Assembly: GCA_964404165.1 (NCBI GenBank)
Contig: CAYOIZ010000022.1
Location: 1-64,000 of the forward strand
Reading direction: 5' to 3'
DNA length: 64,000 nt
Origin: DASYLJ01 sp964404165
GTDB taxonomy: Bacteria; Desulfobacterota; Binatia; DP-6
The notes under the pieces: generated by a model
Databases searched by the model: none
Told to the model about the DNA's origin: nothing
The model's input: the letters and a program-made list of their open reading frames with translations, nothing else
Part shown: one piece after another, positions 43,335 to 52,547 of the stretch
Position numbering within the stretch: position 1 is the stretch's first letter
Layout: each line of letters begins with the position of its first letter
Program-made: the position numbers and the translations under genes

Positions 43335-44320
43335 CGAAGAAGCCGCAGGTCATCGTCAGCGGCGCGCGTCCCACGGGGCGCCTGCACCTCGGCAATCTCC
43401 ACGGGGCGCTCAAGAACTGGGTCCGGCTGCAGGAGGAGCACGAGTGCCTCTTCTTCGTCGCCGACTGGCACGCGCTGACCACCAGCTGGGAGGAGACGGG
43501 CGGCATCCCGGAGGCCACCATCGAGATGGTGCTCGACTGGCTCGCCGTCGGCCTCGATCCCGCGCGCTGCACGATCTTCCAGCAGTCGGCCGTGAAGGAG
43601 CATGCCGAGCTGTTCCTGATCCTCGGGATGCTCACGCCCGTGCCATGGCTCGAGCGCAACCCCACGTACAAAGAGCAACGCGATCAGCTCACCGATCGCG
43701 ACCTCTCCACCTTCGGGTTCCTCGGCTACCCGGTCCTGCAGGCGGCCGACGTGATGATGTACAAGGCCACCGCGGTCCCGGTCGGCATCGATCAGGCGCC
43801 GCACATCGAGCTGGCGCGCGAGATCGCGCGGCGCTTCAACGGGACCTATCGGGAGATCTTCCCCGAGCCCGCCACGCTCCTCACCGAGACGCCCAAGATC
43901 CTCGGCACCGACGGCCGCAAGATGAGCAAGAGCTACGGCAACGCCATCTATCTCACCGAGCCGGCGGCCGACGTCGATCGCAAGCTGTCGCGGATGGTCA
44001 CCGATCCGCGACGGGCGCGTCGCACCGATCCGGGCGTGCCCGCCGACTGTCCCGCCTTCAACTCGTTCCATCGCACGTACTGCACCGCCGACGAGCTGCG
44101 CACCGTCGACGAGGGCTGCCGGACGGCCGGCATCGGCTGTCTCGACTGCAAGAAGATCATGATCAAGCACGTGCTCGCCGAGCTCGAGCCCATCCGCGAG
44201 CGACGCGCACGGCTCACCGCCGACGACGCCCGCGCCGCGCTCGACGCCGGCAACACCCGCGCCCGCACCATCGCGGCGCGCACGATGGCCGAGGTACGGG
44301 AGGCACTGGGACTGCTATGA
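43331..44320 (+). CDS. trpS: Tryptophanyl-tRNA synthetase
   Basis: 329 aa. HIGH-like motif SGARPTGRLHLGNLHGALKN, the Trp-binding FLGYPVLQAADVMMYKA, and the KMSKS loop GRKMSKSYGNAI. Cys residues in EGCRTAGIGCLDCKKIM resemble the Cys-containing C-terminal region of one TrpRS subgroup. GTG start; ATGA overlap with scpA. Confidence 0.96.
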   Translation: MTKKPQVIVSGARPTGRLHLGNLHGALKNWVRLQEEHECLFFVADWHALTTSWEETGGIPEATIEMVLDWLAVGLDPARCTIFQQSAVKEHAELFLILGMLTPVPWLERNPTYKEQRDQLTDRDLSTFGFLGYPVLQAADVMMYKATAVPVGIDQAPHIELAREIARRFNGTYREIFPEPATLLTETPKILGTDGRKMSKSYGNAIYLTEPAADVDRKLSRMVTDPRRARRTDPGVPADCPAFNSFHRTYCTADELRTVDEGCRTAGIGCLDCKKIMIKHVLAELEPIRERRARLTADDARAALDAGNTRARTIAARTMAEVREALGLL

Positions 44321-45138
44321 CGCCAACCCCGCCGTGCACGATCAAGCTCGACGTCTTCGAGGGGCCGCTCGATCTGCTCCTCCACCTCATCAAGCGCAAC
44401 GAGGTGCAGATCGCCGACATCCCCATCGCCACCATCACCGATCAGTACCTGGCGATGTTGGAAGACCTGCCGGAGCTGAACCTCGACGGCGCCGGCGAGT
44501 ACCTCGTGATGGCGGCCACCCTGACGTACATCAAGAGCCGCATGCTGCTTCCCACCATCGCCGACGGGGAGGACGAGGCCGAGGACGATCCCCGCGCGGC
44601 GCTGGTGCAGCAGCTGCTCGAGTACCAGCGCTACCGCGAAGCCGCGGCCACGCTGTCGTCGCGGGCACTCCTCGAACGCGACGTCTTCGCGCCCACCGGC
44701 GAGCCCACGCCCGCCGGCACCACCGACGACGGACGGCCGCTGGTACGCGACGCCAGCCTCGGCGACCTCCTCGACGCGCTCCGCGGCATCCTCGAGCGGG
44801 TCCGCAAGCCCGAGCCGCACTCGATCTTCCGTCCGGGCCTCTCGGTCTCGGAATGTGTCCATCGGATCCTGTCGCGCTTCGCCCTCGGCACGCAGCTGCG
44901 GTTCGACGAGCTGTTCTCCGCCGAGAGCGATCGCACCGAAGTCGTCGTGACGTTCCTTGCGCTCCTCGAGCTGATCCGGCTTAAGGTGGTGCGAGCGATC
45001 CAAAGTGATCGTTTCGGGCCGATCGAACTGGGCCTCGCCGCCGCCGACCTCGGGGAAGCAGCGGCCATGGTACAGGACGTCGGGTTCGATTCGTGGCGGG
45101 GAGGGGGAGAGCCACATGGAAGTGGACCAGTCGAGTAG
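44317..45138 (+). CDS. scpA: Segregation and condensation protein A
   Basis: 273 aa. Kleisin subunit of the bacterial condensin: KLDVFEGPLDLLLHLIKRNE then VQIADIPIATITDQYL, AGEYLVMAATLTYIKSRMLL, and a C-terminal winged helix with VTFLALLELIRLKVVRAIQ. It links SMC heads with ScpB. The 3' end overlaps scpB by 23 nt. Confidence 0.95.
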   Translation: MTPTPPCTIKLDVFEGPLDLLLHLIKRNEVQIADIPIATITDQYLAMLEDLPELNLDGAGEYLVMAATLTYIKSRMLLPTIADGEDEAEDDPRAALVQQLLEYQRYREAAATLSSRALLERDVFAPTGEPTPAGTTDDGRPLVRDASLGDLLDALRGILERVRKPEPHSIFRPGLSVSECVHRILSRFALGTQLRFDELFSAESDRTEVVVTFLALLELIRLKVVRAIQSDRFGPIELGLAAADLGEAAAMVQDVGFDSWRGGGEPHGSGPVE

Positions 45139-45967
45139 TCCCGAGGAGCACCTGAACGGCGTCAACGGCGTCGTGCACGATGCTCCCGTGGCGGAGGCGC
45201 CGGTCGCCGACGCCGAGGGTCCGCCCGCGATCGTCTTCGCGCCGCCGCCGGACGACGTCGTCGAGCCTGCCCCCGAGCCCGAGGACGCCCCGGTCGAGGC
45301 GGCCGACACCGCCGCCCTCGAGCCCATCCTCGAGAGCCTGCTGCTCGCGTCCGGCCAGCCGGTGCCGCTCGCACGCCTGGTCGAAACGCTCGACGGTCAC
45401 GATCGTCGCGCCATCGTCGCGGCGCTCAAGTCCCTCACCGACGGCTACGAGCGCGACAACCGCGGATTCCGCGTCGTGCACGTCGCCGGAGGCTGGCAGC
45501 TGCGCTCGGCACCCGAGCACGGGCCCTGGGTCCGCCGCCTCCTGGGTGGGCGACCGCCGCGTCTGTCGCGCCCGATGCTGGAGACGCTCGCGATCATCGC
45601 CTACCGCCAGCCCTGCACCCGGACCGAGATCGAGGCCATCCGCGGCGTCGATGCCGACGCGGTCGTCAGTACGCTGCTCGAGCGGCGACTGATCCGCATC
45701 CAGGGCCGCAAGGAGGCGCCGGGCCGCCCGCTGCTCTACGGCACCACGCGCGACTTCCTCGAGGTGTTCGGCCTCCCCGACATCGGCGCGCTGCCGCCGC
45801 TCAGCGATCTCGGCGACGGTGCCGAGCTGCTCGCGGCGCGCGACCTCACCATCGGCCCCGACGGCGTGCATCCCACGCCGGCCGCCGACCTCGCACCGGC
45901 CGAGCCCGAACCGGAGCCGGAGCCCGTCGCGGTGATGGTCGCGGACGAGGACGGTACGGTCGGCTGA
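45116..45967 (+). CDS. scpB: Segregation and condensation protein B
   Basis: 283 aa. The core (about 65-235) has LESLLLASGQPVPLARLVET, GFRVVHVAGGWQLRSAPEH and the signature LSRPMLETLAIIAYRQPCTR. Acidic, Pro-rich tails flank it (residues 1-60 and 260-283, with EPEPEPEPV). The ATG at 45116 has a GGGAG site and lies within the scpA end. Its stop overlaps the putative CTG start of rluB. Confidence 0.93.
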   Translation: MEVDQSSSPEEHLNGVNGVVHDAPVAEAPVADAEGPPAIVFAPPPDDVVEPAPEPEDAPVEAADTAALEPILESLLLASGQPVPLARLVETLDGHDRRAIVAALKSLTDGYERDNRGFRVVHVAGGWQLRSAPEHGPWVRRLLGGRPPRLSRPMLETLAIIAYRQPCTRTEIEAIRGVDADAVVSTLLERRLIRIQGRKEAPGRPLLYGTTRDFLEVFGLPDIGALPPLSDLGDGAELLAARDLTIGPDGVHPTPAADLAPAEPEPEPEPVAVMVADEDGTVG

Positions 45968-46875
45968 CGGAGCGTCTCCAGAAGATCCTGAGCGCGCTCG
46001 GCGTCACGTCGCGACGTCACGCCGAGGCGCTGATCCTGGCCGGACGGGTCACCGTCAACGGCCACACGGTGAAGGAGCTCGGTACGCGCGCCGACGCGCA
46101 GCGCGACGAGATCACCGTCGACGGCGAGCGTGTGGTGCGGAAGGGCCGGTTCCGCCGCACCGTCATGTTGCACAAGCCACGCGGCATGGTGACGACGCTC
46201 TCCGATCCGGAAGGCCGTCCGACGATCCGCGACGCGCTCGGTCCGATCGACGAGCGCCTGTATCCCGTCGGCCGTCTCGATCTACAGACCACCGGCCTGC
46301 TGCTCCTCACCAACGACGGTGCCCTCGCGCAAGGGCTCATGCACCCGAAGCGCGAGGTCGAGCGCGTCTACCACGCCAAGGTCGACGGCACGCCCGACGG
46401 CCGCGTGCTCGCGCGCATGCGTCGCGGGGTGCGGCTCGACGACGGCCTGGTGACGCCCACCCGGCTCCGCGTCGTGAAGTCCCTGCCGACCAAGACCTGG
46501 ATCGAGATCGGTGTGCACGAGGGCAAGAAGCACGTCGTGCGGCGGCTCTTCGAGACCGTGGGGCACAAGGTCGACAAGCTCGAGCGCGTGCGGCTCGGTC
46601 CGCTCTCGCTCGGCACGCTCCCGCTCGGCGCCTGGCGCGATCTCACGCGCACCGAGGTCGACGCGCTCCGTGGCGTCGCCGGGCTCAAGGCGCTGGGGCC
46701 GCCGCGCGCCGCCGCAGCCGCGGCACGGCCACGCCCAGCAGCCGGCACGAAACCCAGAACACCCCGACCGCGACGGGAAGCACCAGCCCCACCCGCACCG
46801 CGTGGCGCGCGAGCGGACTCGACGGCATCCACCCCGCGACCGCGACGTCCAGCGCCCAGGCGCTCGCGACCATGA
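45964..46875 (+). CDS. rluB: Pseudouridine synthase (RluB/RsuA family), CTG start
   Basis: 303 aa from a CTG at 45964. The S4 RNA-binding domain begins at once (ERLQKILSALGVTSRRHAEA then LILAGRVTVNGHTV); the catalytic domain has HKPRGMVTTLSDPEGRPT and GRLDLQTTGLLLLTNDG with the catalytic Asp. No ATG, GTG or TTG lies upstream in frame; the GTG at 46069 would remove most of the S4 domain. The CTG overlaps the scpB stop (CTGA). The enzyme makes pseudouridine in 23S rRNA (RluB) or a close relative. A 64-residue Arg/Pro/Ala-rich tail is encoded opposite the end of murJ. Confidence 0.88.
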   Translation: MTERLQKILSALGVTSRRHAEALILAGRVTVNGHTVKELGTRADAQRDEITVDGERVVRKGRFRRTVMLHKPRGMVTTLSDPEGRPTIRDALGPIDERLYPVGRLDLQTTGLLLLTNDGALAQGLMHPKREVERVYHAKVDGTPDGRVLARMRRGVRLDDGLVTPTRLRVVKSLPTKTWIEIGVHEGKKHVVRRLFETVGHKVDKLERVRLGPLSLGTLPLGAWRDLTRTEVDALRGVAGLKALGPPRAAAAAARPRPAAGTKPRTPRPRREAPAPPAPRGARADSTASTPRPRRPAPRRSRP

Positions 46876-48337
46876 CCAGCGTGGCCGCGGCGATGCGCGC
46901 GAGCGCCGTCGTGAGGCCACCCCCGAGCGGCCCGAGCCGCCGGCGCAGCACCAGGAGCAGCACGCCGCAGTTGGCGAGCGCCACCGCCGACGTCGAGAGT
47001 GCCAGGCCCACGTGGCCGAAGCCGAGGCCACGGACGAAGAGCCAGTTGAGCCCGACGTTGGTCGCGATCGACAGCAGGCTCACGCGCATCGGCGTGCGCG
47101 CGTCGTCGAGCGCGTAGAACGCGGGCGCCAGCACCTTGATGCCGGCATACCCCGCGAGGCCGACGGCGTAGCCGGCAAGCGCGTGCGCGGAGGCCAACGT
47201 GTCGACGGCATCGAACCGGCCGTGCTCGTAGATGAGCCCGATGATCGGCACGCCGAACACGGCGAGACCCGCCGCCGCCGGCAGGCAGAGCAACGCCACC
47301 ATCTCGAGCGCCTGCCGGATGGCCGTCCGCATCGCCTCGGCGTCGCCGCGTGCCGCGTGCCGCGACACCACGGGCAGCGTGACGGTGCCGATGGCCACGC
47401 CGAAGAGTCCGATCGGCAGCTGCATGAAACGGAAGGCGACGTTCAGCCACGAGACCGCGCCGTCGCCGAGGTAGGACGCGAAGTTGTTGTTGACGAAGAC
47501 GTTCACCTGCACGGCGGCGGCACCGATGGTGGCCGGTCCCATGAGCCGCAGCACCTGGCGCAGCGCGGGATCACGCGTATCGAGCAGCGGCCGCCATCGG
47601 AATCCGACGGCAACCAGCGACGGCACCTGCACCGCGAGCTGCAGCACGCCGCCGATGAGCGTGCCGATGGCCATGCCGGTGATCGCTCGGATCGCCAGCT
47701 CGGGATCGGTGCTGGGAGCACCACGCCCCAGCACGTCGTCGACGACGCTGCCGAGGTAGCCCGGCGCGAGCCACCAGGCGCAGGCGAGGCCGCCGATGAC
47801 CGATCCGAGATTGAAGAACGCGGACGCCGCCGCCGGAATGCCGAAGCGGTTCTTCGTGTTGAGGATCCCCATCGCCACCGCGGCCAGCGCGATCAGCAAC
47901 AGGAACGGGAACATGATGCGGGTGAGGTGGATCGTGAGCTCGAGCTTCCCCGGCACCTCCTCGAACCCCGGCGCGATGGCACGGGTGAGGGCAGGGGCGA
48001 ACCAGATGCCGAGCAGGCAGAGCGCCCCGACGACGATGGCGAGCGCATTGACGACCATGCTGGCGAGGCGCCAGGCACCGCCGTCTCCCTTCTTCTCGAG
48101 CTCCTGCGAGAACGTGGTGACGAACGCGGCCGACAGCGCGCCCTCGGCGAAGAGGTCGCGCAGCAGGTTCGGGATGCGGAAGGCGGTGACGTAGGCGTCG
48201 AGGACGCGACCGGCTCCGAAGGAGACGGCGAACACCTGCTCGCGGACGAGACCGAGAATGCGGCTCGCGAGCACGGCGATGCTGACCACGCCGGCCCGCC
48301 GGGCCAAGGTTCGGCGTCCTCCCTCCTCCGCTGCCAT
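46685..48337 (-). CDS. murJ: Lipid II flippase MurJ
   Basis: 550 aa, MOP-superfamily protein with about 14 membrane segments. It begins MAAEEGGRRTLARRAGVVSI; family marks are SRILGLVREQVFAVSFGAG, LDAYVTAFRIPNLLRDLFAE and GALSAAFVTTFSQEL. It flips lipid II for peptidoglycan synthesis. The ATG at 48337 is 9 nt after a TACTCC -10 box; the longer frame to 48529 runs through an inverted repeat and is rejected. Its last 191 nt overlap the convergent rluB. Confidence 0.95.
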   Translation of the reverse strand: MAAEEGGRRTLARRAGVVSIAVLASRILGLVREQVFAVSFGAGRVLDAYVTAFRIPNLLRDLFAEGALSAAFVTTFSQELEKKGDGGAWRLASMVVNALAIVVGALCLLGIWFAPALTRAIAPGFEEVPGKLELTIHLTRIMFPFLLLIALAAVAMGILNTKNRFGIPAAASAFFNLGSVIGGLACAWWLAPGYLGSVVDDVLGRGAPSTDPELAIRAITGMAIGTLIGGVLQLAVQVPSLVAVGFRWRPLLDTRDPALRQVLRLMGPATIGAAAVQVNVFVNNNFASYLGDGAVSWLNVAFRFMQLPIGLFGVAIGTVTLPVVSRHAARGDAEAMRTAIRQALEMVALLCLPAAAGLAVFGVPIIGLIYEHGRFDAVDTLASAHALAGYAVGLAGYAGIKVLAPAFYALDDARTPMRVSLLSIATNVGLNWLFVRGLGFGHVGLALSTSAVALANCGVLLLVLRRRLGPLGGGLTTALARIAAATLVMVASAWALDVAVAGWMPSSPLARHAVRVGLVLPVAVGVFWVSCRLLGVAVPRLRRRAAAPAP

Positions 48338-48346
48338 CCCCGGGCC

Positions 48347-48375
48347 GGAGTATGCGACCGTCGGGGGGCGTGCAA
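48347..48375 (-). promoter_or_regulatory. murJ promoter (near-leaderless)
   Basis: On the minus strand: TTGCAC (48370-48375), 17-nt spacer, TACTCC (48347-48352), then 9 nt to the ATG. Confidence 0.55.
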
Positions 48376-48395
48376 GGTGGACCGTGTGTCGGGGC

Positions 48396-48527
48396 GGGTT
48401 GCGGGGCGGCGGGCATGGGCCGGCCGCTTCGCTCGGAGGCCTTCGCGCAACCCAGCCCCCCGACCCCACGCCCCGCGCTCGACCAACTCGCTCATGCGGC
48501 CGGCCCATGCCCGCCGCCCCGCAACCC
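48396..48527. repeat. Perfect 32-bp inverted repeat with 68-nt loop
   Basis: The arms are 48396-48427 and 48496-48527. The left arm starts GGGTTGCGGGGCGGCGGGCA; the right arm ends with the exact complement, and all 32 positions pair. It sits between the lnt stop (48570) and the murJ promoter (48375). No poly-T follows. It could be a small mobile element, a REP-like structure or a strong transcription barrier for lnt readthrough. No second copy was seen in the window. Confidence 0.85.
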
Positions 48528-48569
48528 ACGACCGACGGGTCGGTGCTCCCTGCGCGCCGTGCGCGCTCG

Positions 48570-50114
48570 CTACATTCGTGCGGGGGATGGGAGCGGTGCG
48601 CTCGAACGTGTGGGGTTGGGGACGAGAGCGCGGAGCAGGACGGTCATCACCAGAGCGATGCAGGTGAAGCCGAAGGCGTCGCCGTAGCGGACGTATGGCG
48701 TGATCGTCGTCAGGCCACCGACCGTGGCCGAGGCGACGCCGACCATGCCTGGGGGCAGGCTGGTGAGGATGGCGCCGGTGGGGGCGATGATGCCGGAGAT
48801 GCCGGTGGTGGCGGCGCGGACGAGGTAGCGGTGCGACTCGACGGCGCGGAAGACGGCCATCGCGAAGTGCTGCCGACTCGCGACACCGTAGCCGCCGTCG
48901 AGCCAGCCGTCGTTCGCGATCGTCACCAGCAGCTGCGCACCCTGCGCGACCGCCCCGTGCACGATGTCGGGGTAGAGGATCTCGTGGCAGATGCTGACGC
49001 CGAGCGGGACGAACCCCTGCAGCACGCCCGGCCTGCGCCCCGCCGTGAAGGCGCGGGGGCTCTCGCTCTGATCGGTCGCCACCGGGCCCTCGAGCGGCGG
49101 GGTCTCGGCGAAGAGGACGAGCCGCTGCTTGTCGTACGAGCCGCCGTCGCGGCCGCCGGGGTGCAGCAGACGCGCGCTGTTGTAGGTGTGCCCGTCGGCG
49201 TAGCGCGGTCCGCCCAGCAGCAGGTCGGCACCGTGACGGGCGGTGAGGCGCCCGAGCTCACGGCCGAGATAGGGCTCGTGCTCGAGATAGAGCGTGAGCG
49301 CGTTCTCCGGCCAGACGATCAGCGCCGGGTCACCCGTGACCTTCGCGTCGGTGAGACGCATGGTCGTGACGAGCTGGTGCTCGGCGTAGCCGCGCGTCCA
49401 CTCGAAGGCGGGCGGCACGTTGCTCTGGACGACGGCGACGTCGCGCATCACCGAGGGCGTCTCGCCGCCGCCCTGCATCACGCCGGCGCCGGCGAGCCAG
49501 ACCGCGGCGGTCAAGCCGGCAGGCACCGCGAGGCCGCGCACGACCCGCGGCAACGCCACCCCGGCACGCAGGGCGCGCACCGCGTCCGCCAACGCGACGT
49601 TGCCGAGGACCAGGAGGAACGACACGCCGTAGACGCCGGTGACGGCCGCGACCTGGATGAGCGCCGTGTGCTGATATTGCGAGTAGCCGAGCAACGCCCA
49701 GGGCTGCGCCACCAGCCGCGCCCGCACCATCTCGATGACCACCCAGAGGGCCGCCACGGCGAGCTGCCCCACGAGTCCGGGCGCCGTGCGCAGCAGCACC
49801 GTGGCGCCGGCGGCGAAGAGGCCCACCGTCGACGACACGGCGACGACATAGGCCGCCGACATGGCGAGCCCACCGCGCAGCAGGCCCTCGCCGAAGTACG
49901 CGGCCACGGCCTGCGCGAGCCACCAGGTGATGGCCCAGCCCATGACGAAGCCGTACGCGGCGCCGTAGCCGAACGCGTGCGCTGCCCGTCGTGGACGCAC
50001 CACGACGAGCAGCGGCACCAGCGTCAACCAGGCGAGCGCCGCGCAGTCGAAGGGCGGCAGCGCCAGGGCGTACAGCCCGGCGCCGCCGGCGACGGCGAGC
50101 AGACGTCGGAGCAT
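48570..50114 (-). CDS. lnt: Apolipoprotein N-acyltransferase
   Basis: 514 aa. Six or seven N-terminal membrane segments, then a nitrilase-like domain with the Glu-Lys-Cys triad: IVWPENAL, SYDKQRLVLFAE and VSICHEIL. The motif PWALLGYSQYQH is also typical. It adds the third acyl chain to lipoproteins at the periplasmic face. It follows the secreted unknown protein by 6 nt. Confidence 0.95.
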   Translation of the reverse strand: MLRRLLAVAGGAGLYALALPPFDCAALAWLTLVPLLVVVRPRRAAHAFGYGAAYGFVMGWAITWWLAQAVAAYFGEGLLRGGLAMSAAYVVAVSSTVGLFAAGATVLLRTAPGLVGQLAVAALWVVIEMVRARLVAQPWALLGYSQYQHTALIQVAAVTGVYGVSFLLVLGNVALADAVRALRAGVALPRVVRGLAVPAGLTAAVWLAGAGVMQGGGETPSVMRDVAVVQSNVPPAFEWTRGYAEHQLVTTMRLTDAKVTGDPALIVWPENALTLYLEHEPYLGRELGRLTARHGADLLLGGPRYADGHTYNSARLLHPGGRDGGSYDKQRLVLFAETPPLEGPVATDQSESPRAFTAGRRPGVLQGFVPLGVSICHEILYPDIVHGAVAQGAQLLVTIANDGWLDGGYGVASRQHFAMAVFRAVESHRYLVRAATTGISGIIAPTGAILTSLPPGMVGVASATVGGLTTITPYVRYGDAFGFTCIALVMTVLLRALVPNPTRSSAPLPSPARM

Positions 50115-50120
50115 CCGCGA

Positions 50121-51020
50121 TCAGTGCTCTTCGGGCTCGGACATGACGACGAGCTGGAACGGCTCCGTCGCTCCCGGCGCCAGCACGGCGCCGCTCTCGA
50201 GGGTGCCGCGGATCGCGACCACGATGGTGTCGTGGTTCACGTGCCGGGTCCCGCTCGTGTGCCACTCGGGGTCCTCGTCGACGTCGAACGCGTCCTCCCA
50301 GCGGTGCTGCTGCTTGTAGGTCCGGAACTCGTGACGCCAGTACGCGAGCGTGTTCGAGAAGTTCTGGTCACCCGAGTAGATGTCGAACAGGTTCGGGATC
50401 GACGAGTCGAGCAACTGCATCAGGTAGCCCTGGTCGTTGTACATGGCGACGTTCGACGCCTGGAACACGAGGGGCAGGTCGACCGCCGTACCCCAGAACC
50501 GCGTGCCGTCGTCGACCTGGCTGACGTCGACCGGGATGTAGATGGTGCCGTCGCGTGCGATCGCGGCCTGGTAGCGCGTGCGGTTCGTGGTGGCACGGAA
50601 GTCGTGCAGCGCGATCGGCTCGGCAGCGATCGTGAAGGCGTCGTCGGTGAGCTGCATGACGACCTGGCCGTTGTCGCGATAGACCGTGATGCGGGTCGGA
50701 CCGAGCGGCAGGTCCGGCACCTCGACGCGCAGCTGCATGCGCTGCTGGCCGTCGGCGATGTCGCGCTTGCGCTTGGCGCGTCCACGGCTCCAGTCGGCGC
50801 CGCCGCCGACCGTGCTCTCGAATCGCACGTCGTACTTCCTGCCCTCCTGCAGGGCGTCGTTGAACAGCACGACCTGCTGGTCGGCCCAGCCGACGAACGG
50901 GCGGATGGCTGCGCGCGGCGGCGGCGGCTTGTCACAGCCACAGCCTGCGTCCGACGTCGCCGGAAGAACCAGCGTCGTCCACGCCGCGAGCATCAAGCCC
51001 ATCACTGTCCTCGTTCGCAT
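50121..51020 (-). CDS. Secreted protein of unknown function
   Basis: 299 aa. Signal peptide of about 24 residues ending PATSDA, with mature start GCGCDKPPPPRAAIRPFVGW. The rest is beta-rich without Cys. Segments such as VDLPLVFQASNVAMYNDQGY and PEWHTSGTRHVNHDTIVVAI look like an extracellular beta-sandwich. The second ATG (51020) is chosen because AGGAG is 5 nt upstream, against 2 nt for 51023. No family recognised. It lies between a kinase gene and lnt and may be a lipoprotein-independent exported factor. Confidence 0.75.
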   Translation of the reverse strand: MRTRTVMGLMLAAWTTLVLPATSDAGCGCDKPPPPRAAIRPFVGWADQQVVLFNDALQEGRKYDVRFESTVGGGADWSRGRAKRKRDIADGQQRMQLRVEVPDLPLGPTRITVYRDNGQVVMQLTDDAFTIAAEPIALHDFRATTNRTRYQAAIARDGTIYIPVDVSQVDDGTRFWGTAVDLPLVFQASNVAMYNDQGYLMQLLDSSIPNLFDIYSGDQNFSNTLAYWRHEFRTYKQQHRWEDAFDVDEDPEWHTSGTRHVNHDTIVVAIRGTLESGAVLAPGATEPFQLVVMSEPEEH

Positions 51021-51044
51021 CATCGCTCCTTTCGGCCCGATCCG

Positions 51045-52544
51045 TCAGGCCGCTTGGCGGGCGCTCTGCCCGCGCGTACCTTCCGCTGCCGCGTGCGCGG
51101 GCAGCCGCATCGTGAACGTGGTCTCGCCGGCCACCGCGGTGGTGCACGCGAGCGTGCCCCCGAACTCGCCCGTCACGATCTCGCGGGCGATCGACAGGCC
51201 GAGGCCCGTCCCCTTGCCGGTCGGCTTGGTGGTGAAGAACTCGTCGAAGATGCGCGGCAGCACGTCCGCCGGGACGCCCGTGCCGCGATCGGCGACCGTG
51301 AGCACGACCTCGTCGCCGTCGGCGCGGACGTCGACCGCGACGTGCCGGCGGTCGGCCGGCAAATCCTCGCACGCGTCGATGGCGTTGCTGACCAGGTTGG
51401 CCAGCACCTGTCCCAGTCGCAGCCGGTCGCCCCGTACCTCGGGGAGATCGACCTCGACGTCGACCGCGAGCTGCACACCGGCGAGCCGCAGGCGGTGCAT
51501 GAGCAGCGGCTGCAGCTCGCGCTCGAGCAGGCCTCCGAGGTCGATCGGGGCGCGCTCACCGGTGACGGCGCGGTCGTAGCCCTTGACGCTGCGGATGTAC
51601 GCCACGGCCTTGTGCGTCCACGCCTCGACCTGCTCGAGCGTGTGGCGGAGATCGGCCAGGCACTCGCGACGGATGGCCGTCGGCGTCGTGTCGTCGCGCA
51701 CCGCCTCGTCGCACTCGGCGGTCAGCTCGCGTGCGATGAGGAGCCCGTTCAGCGCCGCACCGAGGGGCGTGTTCATCTCGTGTGCGATGCCGGCGGCGAG
51801 GCGTCCGAAGGCCGCCATCTTCTCGGCCGAGACGAGCTGCTCCTGGCTGGCCTGGAGCGTGCCATAGGCCGCCTCGAGCTCGGTCAGCGATCGCGCCAGC
51901 CGCTCGTTGGTCGCCGCCACCTCGTGCGTGCGCTCGCGGACGCGGCGTTCGAGGTCACGGTTCAGGCGGCGGAGATCGTCGAACGTGCGCGCGTTCTGCA
52001 GCGACAGCGCGGCCTGGTTCGCGAAGGCCCGCAGGAAGGCGAGGTCACCGGCGGTGCAGGGCGTCCCCGCGACCTTGCGGCCGCACGCGAGCAGGCCCGT
52101 CAGCGTTCCCTGGCACGCGAGCGGTACGACGACCGCCGCACCGAGCGACTCGATGTCCGCCTGGGCGCTCCGGGTGACGCTCCCGATCACGACGGGATGC
52201 CCGGTGACGGTGAGCATCCGCGCCAGGGAGGCAGCGCCGTCGAGCCACACCGCCGCACCCTGCTCGTCGCCCAGGCGGGCGCACTCGACGAACCCGTCGG
52301 GCGTCCGCAGCAGGAGCCGGACGTGCTCGAGGCGCAGGACGGTCATCGGCGTGCGCACGGTGGCGCGGGCGATCTCGATCAGGTCGAGCGTCGAGCCCAG
52401 CTCGGTGCGGGCCGCCGCGAGCGCCTCCTCGGCATCGTACGGATGCTGTCCGCAGAGACGATCGACCAGGTGTTGCACCCGATCGCGCATCGACGACAGC
52501 ACGGCGAGCGGCCCCGTCCGCGGGCGTGCGACCCGATCACCCAT
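51045..52544 (-). CDS. GAF-domain sensor histidine kinase
   Basis: 499 aa, no membrane segment. A GAF-like domain (about 45-195) ends in FLRAFANQAALSLQNARTF; a coiled-coil of about 50 residues follows; then the H box GRLAAGIAHEMNTPLGAALN, N box NLVSNAIDACEDL, G1 DRGTGVPADVLPRIFDEFFT and G2 GKGTGLGLSIAREIV. It autophosphorylates on His in response to an unknown cytoplasmic cue. It lies 3 nt after the receiver-kinase gene, suggesting they act together. No DNA-binding regulator is adjacent. Confidence 0.93.
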   Translation of the reverse strand: MGDRVARPRTGPLAVLSSMRDRVQHLVDRLCGQHPYDAEEALAAARTELGSTLDLIEIARATVRTPMTVLRLEHVRLLLRTPDGFVECARLGDEQGAAVWLDGAASLARMLTVTGHPVVIGSVTRSAQADIESLGAAVVVPLACQGTLTGLLACGRKVAGTPCTAGDLAFLRAFANQAALSLQNARTFDDLRRLNRDLERRVRERTHEVAATNERLARSLTELEAAYGTLQASQEQLVSAEKMAAFGRLAAGIAHEMNTPLGAALNGLLIARELTAECDEAVRDDTTPTAIRRECLADLRHTLEQVEAWTHKAVAYIRSVKGYDRAVTGERAPIDLGGLLERELQPLLMHRLRLAGVQLAVDVEVDLPEVRGDRLRLGQVLANLVSNAIDACEDLPADRRHVAVDVRADGDEVVLTVADRGTGVPADVLPRIFDEFFTTKPTGKGTGLGLSIAREIVTGEFGGTLACTTAVAGETTFTMRLPAHAAAEGTRGQSARQAA

Positions 52545-52547
52545 GGA

